NCBI GenBank assembly: GCA_022592445.1
Contig: JABYQR010000010.1
Location: forward strand, 1-64,000
Direction: 5' to 3'
Source: Cytidiella melzeri
Lineage: Eukaryota > Basidiomycota > Agaricomycetes > Polyporales > Irpicaceae
DNA length: 64,000 nt
Under the pieces are notes generated by a model. The model made no database searches, was not told the DNA's origin, and saw only the letters and a list, made by a program, of their open reading frames with translations. This document shows positions 9,668 to 25,938 of the stretch, piece after piece. Made by a program: the position numbers and the translations under genes. Position 1 is the first letter of the stretch, and each line of letters begins with the position of its first letter.

Positions 9668-12600
9668 CTAGTCTACGTGCGAGGAAATCTCTAAGCGATC
9701 AAGGAACATAATGAGCTCTTCAGCATCTTCAGTGGTGCGTGTTGATTCTGCCGCAACTGGCTCATCACCGTCCTCATCCTCCTCGTCGATGTCAATCCAG
9801 TCTTGATCAGGTGCGGCAAGTCCAAGTGTCGCTACCCATGCGGGAGCAGGGACTTCGTGAGGATGCAGCTCATCTCGACTGACATGCCTGCCAATCTTGA
9901 GCTTGCCGGTAAACCCTGGGAGCCGTGAGATCTGCAGCAGGCGTCGTGCAATGGTTGCGTTGATCCGGTCTCGTTCTGCCCATCGCATGGACAGCTCGTG
10001 GGCAAGAGGTGGGTCTGGAATGATCAGCACAGCAACTGCGCGCCAGTAGTCAAAATGTTGTCGTACATAGCGGTAAGCAATCGTCGTATTTCAACGTTGC
10101 AGCGAAGAAGTTCTTCCTGTGCTCGAACAACATTGAAGTGAAGACGCGTGGCCTCCCGGTGCACTGGCTTGGCCCATTCGAGCTGGCGAATGTCTTGTCG
10201 AGCGTTACGGAGCAAATCGAAGTCACCGATGGAAGACATGTTGATAAGCTCCTCCCATCGTAACTTCGGGCGTGGCGGCGTCAAGAGTGTTGCTTGCTTG
10301 TTGTACTCATCCAGTGCTTTGCGAATAGCCTCGGCGCGTGTTCGTAATGCTTGGCCAATTTTTTTGCGCAGCTTGTATGCTGTCACGTAGATAGTTAGCT
10401 GCTGTACTGTTGTACTGTGATGTGCTCGTACCAATGCCGCCCATGCTGATCTTCGTGAGCTCGAGGAGCCGCTGAACGACGAGGCGCTCAAGCTTGTCCA
10501 GAGCAAGGCGATACTTGCGCATGACCATCTCGGACTTCGCCTCCTGGTAAGCTCTGTCTGCAGGAGTCCAGCGTTCTTCAAGTGACAGTCGGGTCTCGAG
10601 AGCTGCAGTATGGTCCTCGGCATCTTCGAGTTTCTTCCAAGCGTGTCGATACCGGTTCTTCACCGCAGTTATAGTGGCACCACGAACCTGCGTAGCAGCC
10701 ATGTCCAGATCGAGCTTCTGGCGGTCAAGACTTGCTGTGTTTGCTCGGTACCTGTCAACCTTTGTGAATAGAGTGTCAATTAATACACGTGAAGAGTTAC
10801 CGTGCTTCATCGAGTGCCTCAAGTGACTCTAAGTACTCAAGGCGCAAAGAAAGCTCTTCTGGCTCAGCCTTGAGACCCTGAAGATATGCCTTCTCATCCT
10901 TTAGGTATTGCGCGAAGTCAGCGGGTGTTGTGCCTAGCTTTGCAGAAAGGTTTCTCAAATCCGCGCCATCCTTCTGGATGATGCCGAGGGCCTGCTGATA
11001 ATTGTGAAGGAGGAACGTGCCTGAGAAGACAACAATAGTCAGTCTGCGCTATGATTTTTGGTGCGATCACTCACCCAGTCCGTGTGCTTATCTAAGCTGC
11101 GGAACGCCCAGTGTTGCTCGATGGCTTGATGCCGGTGAAACGCAGATGCTAGTCGCGTTCCGGAAGCTAGCATGTTTGAGTCCTTGAACGCACGCTCGCA
11201 CCCTTCGAAATCTTCTTTACCCGCACCATTTATATACATAGGATGCCAGTCCAATTGGCAAAGTCGGTTGTGCTGATGGCCGTGGAATGCGGGCACAATC
11301 AGCCGAGGTTCTGCTCTACGGCGCGATCGCGCAGCGAGCTGTTCAGGATGGTCTTCCATGTATCGCAGCCAACGTCATACGCCAGCCCAATGTTTTGTCC
11401 AAAGACCGACATCAGTTTATCGATGACCGCGAGTGCATATTTTCGACTGTTGCAAGTAGTTGATACTAGTCAGCAGCAGTACTACACGGCCAGGAATATG
11501 TGGATACTTACAGTTCACCACTGCGAATCATATCGCAAAATACTAATGGGTGGCCGTGGCGACAGAACGACGCAAAAACGCCAGTTGTGTGGAAAAGCGC
11601 AAACGCCCGTTTACGCTCTTCCGGTGCTGCAGCGCGCCATTTCTCAACACAATCAGCAGTGAAAAGTACACTTGTGGTCTGTTCCAGAGACGCGTCGTCC
11701 CCATGTTGAACAGCTGGTGCCTATGGATTTCATGGGATTTTGTGGCTTTCAAACATCAAAAACAAACGCACCTTGCTAGAAGCCGACGACACAACCTCGT
11801 CCTTGAATTTGTTCACTGCCTCTGGCGACAAGAACAGGTCCTTGATGCGATGTGTTCGTTCGTCTTGACGAGGAGATCCGTAGCGCACACTTGAGTCGAC
11901 GAGCTTGAGCGAGCTATTGCCATCCATAGAGCATAGAAGAGACAGAGCCAACGCCGGCTCGTTCTCCAGCGTGTACATACATGGAGGGCAGGCGTGACGA
12001 AGCCTCCACTCTGACGAGTCCCGCCTCAACCTCACGTTGACATGAGTGTCAACGCGGTGCAGTATTTCCAGGTACACGTCGAATGACCCTGAAAACTGCT
12101 CGACAAAGGAGCGATTGAACGGTCGCTAGGAGACTCAGTCAGCACTACAACGACAGATGTATACGTGACAATGCTCACCCCATGCAAATGACATAGTGCT
12201 TGTACCTGTGCGTAAATGCTCAGCTTTGGGCATACACGGTGGAGTTGGCGGTACGCCTCGAGGACTTCGAACGCTATTGCCGTCATTGGATTTCGCGGTG
12301 ACGTCCCGAGGTAGCCATGCTGCGCGATCGAGACATTAGGATACCTGTCAGCTGCGTCAAGCACAACTGACAGCGTGGATTGGTCTGTGTGCGTCAAAAG
12401 TGAGTTGGCCTACTATCAGGCGGAGTGACAAGAACTTACAGAAGAAATCTATGGTAGCAATTTCGAGGTTCCTTGTATCTTCGTACCCTCCAGCTTCAGT
12501 GACGAGAGGATCACGCCGCCACAACAGATATGCGTCAACAAGAGCTTCCATCTGTTCACTCCACGCAATGTTGTTGAGATGGGTGCGATCTCGTCGTGTA

Positions 12601-13065
12601 CGCGGATCAAACCGTTTCCTGGCATAGTCAATAAGCAGCCCATTGTCGCGAGAAATGCAACCTTACCCAGTGACATGTAGCTGGTCAAGGATCTCCTGGC
12701 AGATCTCAAGCTCGCCTCCTGCGCTGGATTCTACAGTGCCTTCGTCGCCTGCAGGAATGTTCATCATCGCGCGGAACTTCTCCTGCGGATCATCGACGTC
12801 CATCGCCTCGTAATCCGCAAAGTCATTTCCATGCATCAGCTCTCGTTGCTCGGTGCTTAGTCCTATATGCCCATTGGTGTCAGGTGTTTTGCAGGCGTGC
12901 GTGTTGGGAATTGGTCATACCAGCCAATCTTGCCTGTATCTGTGCATCGTTACGAGCCTTCGCCGCTCCCGTTACGTTCAGTGTGCGTTTCTGTTGCTTT
13001 ACAGACCTACCATTTCGCGATACGCGTACGTTTACCCTCGACGAAAGCCCCCCATGCTTGCCCAT
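9668..13065 (-). CDS. KDZ-family transposase of element A
   Basis: Start ATG 13065 (MGKHGGLSSRVNVRVSRNGR, basic); stop TAG 9668; multi-exon. N-terminal acidic region (about 12850-12690), then a helical region. The cysteine motif HACPPCMY leads into NEPALALSLLCSMDGNSSLK near 11930. Downstream are YDVGCDTWKTILNSSL (about 11370) and the His-rich block AFHGHQHNRLCQLDWHP. INGAGKEDFEGCERAFKDSN (about 11200) follows. This order matches the element B transposase. The Asp of MDGN, the Asp of YDVGC and the Glu of CERAF are likely the RNase H-fold triad and are all present. The C-terminal half is a long coiled-coil and helical region ending in an acidic tail (WIDIDEEDEDGDE). No frameshift was seen, so it may be active. 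The cysteine motif resembles the CxC clusters of KDZ transposases. Confidence 0.82.
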
Positions 13066-13320
13066 CGTACTCGTCCTCGGTCAACGGGATAGCCACTTTG
13101 CAAAACACTATAAAAATGTAGTCATCAGTCACCCAAACATAAGTAAAACAACTCTTACAACGAAATGACTATAACTGTAGGGTAGGGAACGGCACGGATG
13201 GTTGACGAGCAAGAAGTGCGGAAGGGCGCTAACCTCTTCGGACTTACCCGATAACAACAGTCGGACATTTGCGCGATTGCGGGTAGATACGGACTGAGTC
13301 ATTAGCGCACTAAAAACACA

Positions 13321-13774
13321 ATGGAGAGAGGCGGGAAGAGGCAGAAAGGGGCGGGACAGGGGCGAGAGAGATGACACAAGGGCGGAAAGGGGCGGAAAAC
13401 ATAAGGCAACGGCGGGAAACATAAGGCAACGGCTGGAAAGATAACGCAACGGCAGGAAAGATAACGCAACGGCGGAAAAGATAACGCAACGGCGGGAAAG
13501 ATGGGAAAAGGGCGGGGACTAGCCTAATACAGCAACTCTCAGGGCGAAGGGTGGAGGGCGGGCCCGACGATGGGGCGCGGGAACGCCCAGACACTGCCTC
13601 GGAGGGGAGGCCACGTGAAGACTTCGAAAGGAGGGAGGGATCTCGTAGATCTCAGGAAATTCTCCAAGGGATTCTCTGCGGGTGAGGAAAAGCCCCAGAT
13701 CCCCCGCCGATCAGGGCCCGTACTGAACGCGATGATGGCTGCTTATGAGGCTCTTTCTGCGGGACGGATAGGTG
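13321..13774 (-). repeat. Right terminal inverted repeat of element A
   Basis: About 454 bp, the inverted copy of 2808-3230. It includes five units of the 20-bp minisatellite against three on the left. The outermost 300 bp differ at about one position (GGGGGATC against GGGGAATC). Confidence 0.93.
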
Positions 13775-14433
13775 TGATGTACGCAAAATGTTGGAGGCCA
13801 CAACTCCAAGATCGCGCAGCTTCAATCCATTTTCCTGGTTGTTCAAGTCCAAACAGTGAAGGCAGGTGTCTTAGCACACATGAGAGATAGTTAATGACAA
13901 GTGACAAGTCGAGAGGACATGGGTAACGAAGATGAGAGGATAGGATCAAACAATGAATGGATTTGTATATGTTCATTTCGAGAGCGGACACTACTACCAC
14001 AGTTAGTCGAAAGGAGTGCAAGACTGATACTATAAGTGGGGTACTCGGTGTGTGTGTGGGGTCGGAACGTAAAAATGTAAGATAAAAGCTATACGGATAA
14101 CTGAGTTGAGTTGCGGATGCGAAACGGACAACGACGAGAGAGAATATCTCAAAAGAGCTTGCTTTCTCAGAGCTTGCAAAACTCCAGAAGTCAAAAATCA
14201 AAACCTGCGGTTGTTTTTTTCATGGACCCAAGATGGGCAGAGTTTATATTCAATCGCCTACATAACAAATAATAGCAAACAGTACAGCGACACTCAGAGT
14301 GCCGAAGCGTTCGAAACCACGAATCTCCTATACATATATATACACCTATTTTCATCTACCTCCCCAGAGAGAGAGATACCGAGAACTCTTCTCTATCACG
14401 GAGAGGCCGTCGAAGACCCAGCGCGGGAAGTTA

Positions 14434-16237
<1,804 letters not shown>

Positions 16238-16329
16238 TTCGATGTGTCGACGAGGATTGTGGAACAGATTGAAGGCTTAGAAGAGTAGTACTGCTGAAGC
16301 ACTGCTGCTCAAACATCTCTGAGCCCAGC

Positions 16330-16370
16330 TTTTATACCTCGTCGAATATGCAAATGCGAATATTGCACAC
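16330..16370 (-). promoter_or_regulatory. TATA box and possible metal-response motif, peroxidase copy 1
   Basis: GGTATAAAAGCTGGGCTC on the minus strand (TATAAAA at 16336-16330) lies 93 bp before the ATG and is identical in copy 2. A TGCACAC motif at 16364-16370 (plus strand) fits the TGCRCNC metal-response consensus described for MnP promoters. It is not conserved in copy 2, so it may be chance. Confidence 0.6.
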
Positions 16371-16379
16371 GGTGTGCTG

Positions 16380-18720
16380 CAGTGTCAATTATAATGCATT
16401 CAACTGACTGTGAGTGTCCGTGACCATAAACGAGTCGTTTGAGAGAAGCGTCGTAACGGTCTGTGAACCACATCTCACGGCCCGTATATCGGGAGATGTG
16501 TGGCTACTCACGAGAACTAAACGTACCGGGTCCTATGCAGGCTCAACCTTGCATAGCGACGGTCCCAAAAGAGCGGGACGGGAATTTTGTGGTATATTTA
16601 GGCTAGATCCGTGCGCTCAAACCATAGGGCGGTACGGTTGTGATGAGATACCGGCGTAGGGAGTCGAAAAGACATGCGGTTGGTAGAGAAAGTGTACACT
16701 CGTCGGTACAACAATAGCACTCGGCAGGCGCAGCGTTTCACAGAGTCCTGTACGGAACCGCCACCAGTGGGTGGCCGGTAAGAAAATTTGCAATCAATTA
16801 CACCTGTTACTCACCTCATCATTCTGTGCTTTTGAGCCACGCTGCTCCCAGCAGAGGAACTGACGTTTCTCCAACTCTTGCTAGCGCATGCGGTACAGTA
16901 GTGAGCTGTCGGGGTGTGAGCTTTCAAGGTGCGCCCCGAGGTAGCGGTGAGAGAAATCCCACATCGATCTGACAGCCTCGACGCCGTCTCTGCGCCTCAG
17001 AACCCATTTATTTCCATCTGACCTAGACCAGATGGTGATTGATCATGATGAGCACACAACGATGCCCATAAAAGCATAGGCACACAAGCTCGAAACAAAA
17101 CGACCGCTCGTCCTATTGCTTGAATTACCACAAAGCGTCGACTCCTGACATGAAGCAAAGACAGATATCTAGCGCTACAGAGGTTTAGATCAGTGGCCAA
17201 CTTACGAATAAGCATAAACGAATGTTTTACCAACGCAGCTTAGTCTTCCGGCTACTTGGGTACCCGATATAGCGGGACGTTCGCTGACTGATTGTGGTAA
17301 CGCGGTATGATGTAGTTGCGGTGAGTGCGCTCTCACACCCATGGGTGTGCGGTCTGCACCAGCAGTCGTTTGGCATCATATCGCGGCCGCCGGACGTCGG
17401 TCTATACAGGCACCCAGCGGAAGGGTTATATAATACCTTGTGAGTATGTGAGCACAACCTGTCAAATATAACTCACCAATTGAATATAGTTTCAGCAAGC
17501 TGTGGGTACAGCAGTAGTTTAGACACAAGGTCGGGCAACGCGGGTCAATGGAGACCAATAGCATTCGCGGCATTCCCAGGCGGGAGTGACTCCCGCGAGT
17601 TCTCCGGCTGTGTAGAGAAGGCGAGAAGCAGTACGTCAGTGTCAACAAAGCCTATAACGCAGTTGAGATGCGGAGAACTCACATCGGGGAGTCTCACAGG
17701 TCAGTAGAAATACAGACTGAAGTTGACGTGAACACGCTTGTGTCTGTGTGAACTCATCCCTGTCTCATGTGAAAGCAATTGGCTGGCCATGGCAGATGGG
17801 TATCCATGCTGAGATATGGGGAGCTAGAGGCTGGCCACGATCCGCGAGTCTAGGGTAACCAAGCTGATTACTGGGCTGAGGAACGGCACTTTCGAGCTGG
17901 CCACTATTATGCGCTAAGCGAGTAGATGGGGCATGAACAGGGCGCGAGATGAGGCCTGAGGCCTTGAGAGTCAAACAGCTCTCTTTGTTACAAACTTTGA
18001 CAAACATGTGCAGTACGCGTCAATGAGAGGCGTCAACGCCACCACGTGTGGTTTCACTCACTTCAGACGAAGAGCGGTTCGATTTTGCGGTGAAAATGAG
18101 CGAGAGAATTCTGCCCATAACGTTCGTATTTCGAGGGTTTTTATCCCTTTCGTATTGTACAGATTTGTAAGCTACGAGAATAGGAGCTACTTGATTACTT
18201 ATCATTAATAATCCTTTTATTCAGTCGTTACCAAGAAAATACGCTAAAGAAGTCATGAGAACGATCAGGCGCTACTCGTACAGGTCATACCACAACACAC
18301 GTCGTCGACCACGTGGAAAGAAGCGCTTTGAGTTCGGGGAGTCGAGGTCGCCACAGAGCTCGATAACCACCATGTGCATGAGTACGCTACAGCATCCCCT
18401 CGCGGTAGCGTTTTGAGAAAAACGCGCTGCGTTCAGCTCCTGCACCCTGAGCTCATGCAGTGCCTGAGATAGTGAGCTTTCAAGTTGTTGTGTGAAGGAC
18501 GGCTGCCTTGCCCAATGCTTGCCTGCATCAAACATAGAGCTATACAATCTTACGTTTTCGCTCGCGTTGTGCATTGACGCACTGCTTGTCGTGAATGGTA
18601 CTGATATCTATTTCCTACGTACAATCAAAGAGAGATGACGAGCAGGGTAGATTTAAATTATATAATTTATGCAGGCATGCAACCTTTTGGCCGCTTTGAT
18701 CTTCGCCGCACCGCAATCAC
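16380..18720. other. Intergenic stretch between the two peroxidase genes
   Basis: Upstream region of copy 1 plus a unique 1-kb AT-richer part (about 17720-18720). Splice-like donor patterns (for example 17200-17210, 17470-17475, 17688-17695 on the minus strand) recur at matching places in copy 2 (21500, 21785, 21990). No open frame is long or conserved enough to call a gene. It may hold a degraded or non-coding duplicated gene. Confidence 0.5.
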
Positions 18721-18750
18721 TGATTCACTTCATTGACTAGGATCCGTAAA

Positions 18751-20522
<1,772 letters not shown>

Positions 20523-20620
20523 TTCGATGCGTCGATGCGATGCGTCGAAGAGAGAGAGAGAGAGAGCTAAGGAGAGTGATGTTGCTGGAGCACTGGTTTT
20601 CAACGTCCTCTGAGCCCAGC

Positions 20621-20630
20621 TTTTATACCT
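20621..20630 (-). promoter_or_regulatory. TATA box, peroxidase copy 2
   Basis: GGTATAAAAGCTGGGCTCAG on the minus strand, 99 bp upstream of the ATG, the same 20 bases as in copy 1. Confidence 0.65.
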
Positions 20631-20639
20631 CTTCATAGG

Positions 20640-22422
20640 TGTAAATGCAAATTCAGTACGCAGTCCATCCGAGTCGCAGTGTAGATTTTAACGCACTTTA
20701 CTGTCTACAAGTCTCTATGACCGTCAGCGAGTTGTTTGGGAGGGACGTCGTAACGGCCTGCGGGACAACTCTCACGGCACGGATCTCGGTGAAGATGTGG
20801 TTACTCGCGGAAGCCGACGGTACCGGGTCCTGAGCAGACTGCTGTAGAATGAATGCTGAGCCTCGACAGGCAAAAGGCCAGGATAAATTCTGCTTGGAAC
20901 AGCTTCAAGTTCATTTGCCCAAATCCACCAAGCGGGTCCAGATGGAGGCGGCCTCCAGAGTAAGGAACCCTTGAGGACATGCAATAGGTAACGGTCGAAT
21001 ACGCTCGTCTGCATCGGAATAGTAGCCAGAGAATGCAGCGCGTTCACACTGTCCTGAACGGAACCGCAAACGATTGAGTGCCCGGAGGAGGGGATTGGCA
21101 ATCGTGAGCGTCGTTCACCTCAAAGTTCCATCCATTGGAATTTGAGTGGCACTGCATCGACCTAAACATGACGGTTTGTCGACTTCCCCCTAGCACGTGC
21201 AGTATAGCTGTCAAGCTGCTTGGGCGCGCACCGACGTGAGGTGAGGATATCCTCAAAAAAACCACCGCTTGTTGCAACAGCCATCGGAACCAGATGTCAT
21301 ATAAGTCCATAAGTCCTAGAGTAGACCATGGTTGATAAGTATGCATAATCACTCATGAGAACGGGAGCGCACGAGCTTGGAACGCAACAGTGATGATGTG
21401 TTTGGTATTCGACTGAGCCGGTTCTATCTGCCTGCTCAATCGGCGCTTACAGTGCTGGAGCAAAAGGTTTAGCACTACAGGACACAGCACAAGCGGCCAA
21501 CTCACGCGCATGTATGAGCAAATGTGTTGAAAAAGGTAGCGGAGATGCCGGTCAATTGGCGTTGTTGATAATGACTGGTTGTGGTAGCATGCTATGCTTG
21601 ATACGTTTGATATTCTCTCACAGCATAGGCACGCAGTAGGAGCCTGTGAGCATCATATCGACCACTTTGCCAACACACCACTCATCCGAGTCGGACAGTT
21701 ACGTGCACAGTCGCCTCAGTATTCTGACAATTTAAGACATGAGGGACATGTATTGTAAATAAAGGGATACAAAGGGTGTAATATCACTCACATATCAGTC
21801 ATAGGTGGCTGAACCACACTGGCACGTCGGACAAACGGCGGTCAATGAGGCCGTCGGCACTCATGGTCCGGCTGTAGAGCAGATGACAGAAAGCAGGTCA
21901 CCAGCATCAACAAGGCGGTATAATAGTCCGAATGCAGCAAAGTTACACCCGATGGGCAGTCTCATAGCTGGAACAGTCAGCGTCTCCCTCGACAGATTCC
22001 TGTTGCCAGCAGCAGACAAGGCGGTGCGTGTGAGTACGACGTCAAGTCAAGAAATCTGAAAGTAAACCGCTTACCAGCACCGCTGTTGAAAAGCACGGCT
22101 AGGTAACCGACATCGATACTGCGATCCAGAAACTTGGAAGGTAACTGCGACGCGGCGTCAAGCTCAGCGGGCGGAGCACTGTGATGCCACCCTCTAGATC
22201 ATTTCCCTTGAGAAGTGAGAGTGGCAAGTTCAAACGACAGTAGCTCTGCATAGAAGCAGTACTTAGCAGAGTCAAGCATCCGGGCTGAGGGAAGTCACCA
22301 CGCCTACATAAAAGGAAACAATGTTGCAAACCCACGTGGAGAGAAGCGCCGTCCTGCAGGCTCTCCGAGCGTGTTCAAGTTCGGGCTGCTTTCACTCGGC
22401 GAGCGAACCAGCGCCGGCTTCA
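20640..22422. other. Intergenic stretch upstream of peroxidase copy 2
   Basis: Contains the duplicated blocks up to about 22000 and then the promoter of the WW/FF gene. No supported gene. The piece 21900-22060 has spliced-gene-like features on the minus strand but no recognisable protein. Confidence 0.5.
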
Positions 22423-25128
22423 ATGACCACACCGTTCACAACTCTTCCACTTCCACCTGCGTTTGCAGTAACTCCACCTCCTTTACCACCAGGATGGACA
22501 GAACATACAGGTGCGCTTCTCCTAGTCTCTTCTTACACCCCACACGTAACGAGAAGGCACCTAGGTCCTAATGGCCAACCCTACTTCTTCAATTCCTACA
22601 CGCAAGAATCTACCTACATTCGGCCGTTGCCTCCATATGCCGGGTACGGAGTTGGACAGCCAGGTGTGGCTGTGCCTCAAGAGAAAAAGGAGAAGCCATT
22701 GGTCAAGACTGTTATACCTGGAACGCAGTGGTTGCGCGTGAAGACCACGGAAGGCAACACGTTCTATACTCATAAAGGCAAGAAAGAGAGCGTGTGGACG
22801 GTGCCTGAGGAGATCAAGGAGGCTGTAGCTGCTTTGGAAGAGGAGGAGGCTCAAGCGGCGCAAGACGCTGCCAAGCGGGCGAAGGAAGAGCAGGCTATAG
22901 AGGTCGAGCGTGACAAGACAGCTGTGAGAGAAAGCGCGGGAAAGCGGAAAGCAGAGGAAACGGTGCCTCTGGAGGAGGTTGTCATTTCAAAGAGGGCAAA
23001 GGTCGCTGACGAGGAGGAAGCAGACGAAGAGGATGGAGAAGACGACGAGGATGACGAGGATGAAAGCGAGGAAGAGGATTGGCAAAGGGAGGCTGCAGCA
23101 CAGCTTGCCGTGGAAGCCGAGGATGAAATGAAGAGGCAGGCGGAAGAACAGAAACGGTTAGAAGTAGAGGAAAGAGCACGAGAATTGGTTGAGGCAGAAG
23201 CCCAGAAGAACAAGCCTCTGAATATGCCCGCTCGTGTGGACTTGTCTCTAGATGAAGCAAAGGCTCTCTTCAAGGTATTTATAACTCCTTTGCATCTGAT
23301 TTTAGCATTGCTCATGGAAACACCAGACACTGCTACGAGAAAAAGATGTCAATCCATTACATCCCTGGGACACGTCGTTACCTCTCTTCATTTCTGACCC
23401 TCGCTATGTTCTTCTTCCCTCGGTATCTGCGCGCAAAGAAGCCTTCGACGAGTACTGCCGCGACCGTGCACGCGAACTCCGGCAGTCTCAAGTCAAGAAA
23501 GTGAAAGAGGCGCTGTCCTCAAAAGACGAATACGACAAACTGCTCAATGATGAAGTGAAGAGCACGCGTGCCAGCTGGACAGAGTTCCGGAGGCAGTGGA
23601 AGAAGGATCGCAGGTTCTATGGTTGGGGCAAGGACGATCGGGAACGTGAGAAGCGGTTCCGCGACCATCTGAAGGAGCTTGGTGAAAGTGCGTGATCGTC
23701 TTTTCTCCCACGATATTGCAGTACCGACCATCACGGCGCTAGAGAAACGCATTGCAGCCCAGAAGGCAGAGGTTGATTTCTTCGCGTTGTTGAAGGAAAG
23801 CGGCATCGCGAAGCCTGGGGCTGTGTGGAAAGATGTACGTGATCTCACCGAACTCTGACATATGGTTTGTTGAACGTTTCATGGTTCATCTGTCAGGTCA
23901 AGAAGAGTATCACGAGTGATTCTCGGTACGATGCCGTGGGGTCATCAAGCTTGCGAGATGATCTGTTCCAATCTTATCTCAAAGCCAACGGGGCTGTGTC
24001 GAGCTCATCCTTCGACACGACCAAACCTGATGTTGTCGACAGCGCAGAGATGAGGACATTAGAGGAGGAGGATGAGGCGGAATCTGAGCGGAAACGCAAG
24101 GAACGCAAGGAGCGCGCAGTCAAGGAACGTGAGGATAAAATCCAAGCCGAGCGCAACAAGCTCAATGCAGAGATCGACAAGTCCAGGTCCGGATTGAACA
24201 AGGGAGAAGCAGAGTCCGAGTTCAGGTGCGCTGCGTAGCCAGATGATCATTCAGCTGGTTGCTAGGCGCCACTCACATTGTCTGTTTGTCAACTCGCAGA
24301 ACGATGTTGACAGACGCTGTACGAGACCCCCAGGTACGCAGGCTCTTACGACGCGTACAGTGTACTAATCAATTATCTCGCGGTCTAGGTAACATGGGAC
24401 GCCATCCTTCCTCAACTCAAGACCGACCCTCGCTTCACTCGCTCCGCACTCCCGCTCAACCAACAGCTTCATCTATTTCATTCGCACGTGCATAACATTC
24501 GTGCGAAGCATCTGACAAGTCTACATGCACTGTTCGAATCCCATGCGCCGTCCCTCGCAACGGCGTTCACGGCTTTACCGGTCGCATCACTACTCTCATC
24601 ACTTCCAGCCACGAAACTTGGTTACGACGTACGGATGTTGGAAGATGAGTTTGCAAAGTGGCAACGGGAACGAACGCAGGTAGCGCGGAAAGCGTTTGAT
24701 GAGATGCTCAGCGAGAACGCGTTCGTAGAGTTCTGGGGTAGGCTCGGTAAGATTGGGGGTAAAGGAGTAGACGAGGGGATCAGAGCGGACGACATTGGCG
24801 AAGACGAAGAGCAGCTTGTGGACATGAAGGCTCTGGCCAAGACTACCGACTTGAAAGAGATGGTGAAGGTACTCAAGGTACGCACGACGCCGGGTGTCTG
24901 TTCATCACGACATGTAATAACTTACGTTCGTTCGTGCTACAGGGTGACAAGCGGTACCTGATGTTTGACCATGTGCCAGAGCAGAGAGAACGGTGGCTAA
25001 GGGTGAGAACTTTTATTGATATCTCACTCTTTGCAAAGTTATGAGCGTTGATGGCGACGTGATTACAGGATTACTTGGCCCAGCTTGCCGCACCCAAGTT
25101 GTCTGTGCATGCTCCGGAGAGATCATAG
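22423..25128 (+). CDS. WW and FF domain protein (TCERG1/CA150 and Urn1/Dre4-like)
   Basis: Nuclear adaptor linking RNA polymerase II transcription and splicing; WW domains bind Pro-rich partners and FF domains bind phosphorylated or acidic partners. Start ATG 22423 (MTTPFTTLPLPPAFAV). WW1 is PPGWTEHTGPNGQPYFFNSY, spliced across an intron at about 22510-22560. WW2 is WLRVKTTEGNTFYTHKGKKE with its second Trp in VWTVPEE. A Lys/Glu coiled stretch and an almost pure Asp/Glu block (about 23010-23080) follow. Then FF-type helices: KEAFDEYCRDRARELRQ, WTEFRRQWKKDRRFYGWGK, FFALLKESGIAKPGAVWKDV and MLTDAVRDPQVTWDAILPQL. The protein ends VHAPERS (TAG 25126). The separation of WW and FF parts by >100 residues favours TCERG1/Urn1 over Prp40. 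At least eight exons. Confidence 0.82.
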
Positions 25129-25938
25129 CGCTACTACCTAGTGCTTGTCGCTACCCTGCTAGGTCCACCGCCCACGGTAGTCTAGCGAATGTCAGATCAC
25201 ATTGTCTTCCGGTCAAAACGCGGTGCGCTGGATGGGCCATGTTGCGGTCATGACAGCTTGCTGGCAGTTTCGCACGGCATTGCCTCGGACGTTGAATGTT
25301 GTGGAACTGCTTGACGACTAGTGAAGTGCGTTGGTTGCCTTGATGAGCAGCTAAGAGGGAGTTTGCCTCGATTGCGCTGACGCTCACGCGTTGGAGGTAT
25401 CAAGAACCGGCTCCGAGCAGAGCTGCAACCGTGACATTGTACATAACTTGAGACCACTGGCGGATTGTGCACAGGAATAACCGGCTTTTCAGCTTGCGGT
25501 GATGGCGACAATGGTTTCAAGTTGAGAGGTTTGTTTCACCCTTCGCTAAAACGACGCTGGCATCTGCGCCCACGACAATCATCGTTGCAGATGCGGAACA
25601 GGAGTTGGCTCGGTCTAAGAAGGCAGCGCAGGCTATCAAACGCACACGTACTGCATTCTCTGCCAGTGATTCTTACGTTACTAACGATACCCTTGGTGAC
25701 CATTGCAATCTAAACTAGTCCAAGCAGTTCATTCTTTGACCTCGAGATCATTGACGTCCGTCTAATGTGCACCGCACCTCGCATGTGCCTTGAATCTTTG
25801 CATTTGATGGGCGGTACATGATCCAAGTCGGTCTTCCCCTTATAAGCCAGTCTATGATGGAGCTCCAGCTACCGCAATCGACTCTCTACACCCCCTTCTC
25901 CCTTCCTCTCTCACTTGCCAACCCACTCATATTTCGTC
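25129..25938. other. Intergenic stretch between the WW/FF and peroxygenase genes
   Basis: About 800 bp. A short open segment at 25550-25713 (…AKTTLASAPTTIIVADAEQE…, then Ala/Lys-rich) has coding-like composition but no partner exons I can support. The peroxygenase promoter occupies the right end. Confidence 0.4.
25836..25848 (+). promoter_or_regulatory. TATA-like box of the peroxygenase gene
   Basis: CTTATAAGCC about 95 bp upstream of the ATG, followed by a pyrimidine-rich leader (CTCCCTTCCTCTCTC-like), as is common before fungal start codons. Confidence 0.5.

Larger units (their letters stand above)
2808..13774. mobile_element. KDZ-type DNA transposon, element A (10.97 kb)
   Basis: Delimited by near-identical inverted repeats that both begin CACCTATCCGTCCCGC, at 2808 (rightward) and 13774 (leftward). 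Inside are three minus-strand genes (HMG-box-like 3624-5569, unknown 5739-7339, KDZ transposase 9668-13065) and a decayed inner element with a large palindrome (7419 to about 9510). Unlike element B, no target-site duplication is visible: the 8 bp outside the left end read TAGAAGTG and outside the right end TGATGTAC. A second, diverged left-type end lies at 7419. The copy may be a composite, or recombined with another copy. The KDZ assignment rests on the transposase; the boundaries rest on the repeats. Confidence 0.8.

Noticed and set aside
17230..17710. A minus-strand gene upstream of peroxidase copy 1
   Set aside because: Splice-like sites are present and partly duplicated in copy 2, but reading frames are short and differ between copies; kept only as a finding about conserved blocks.
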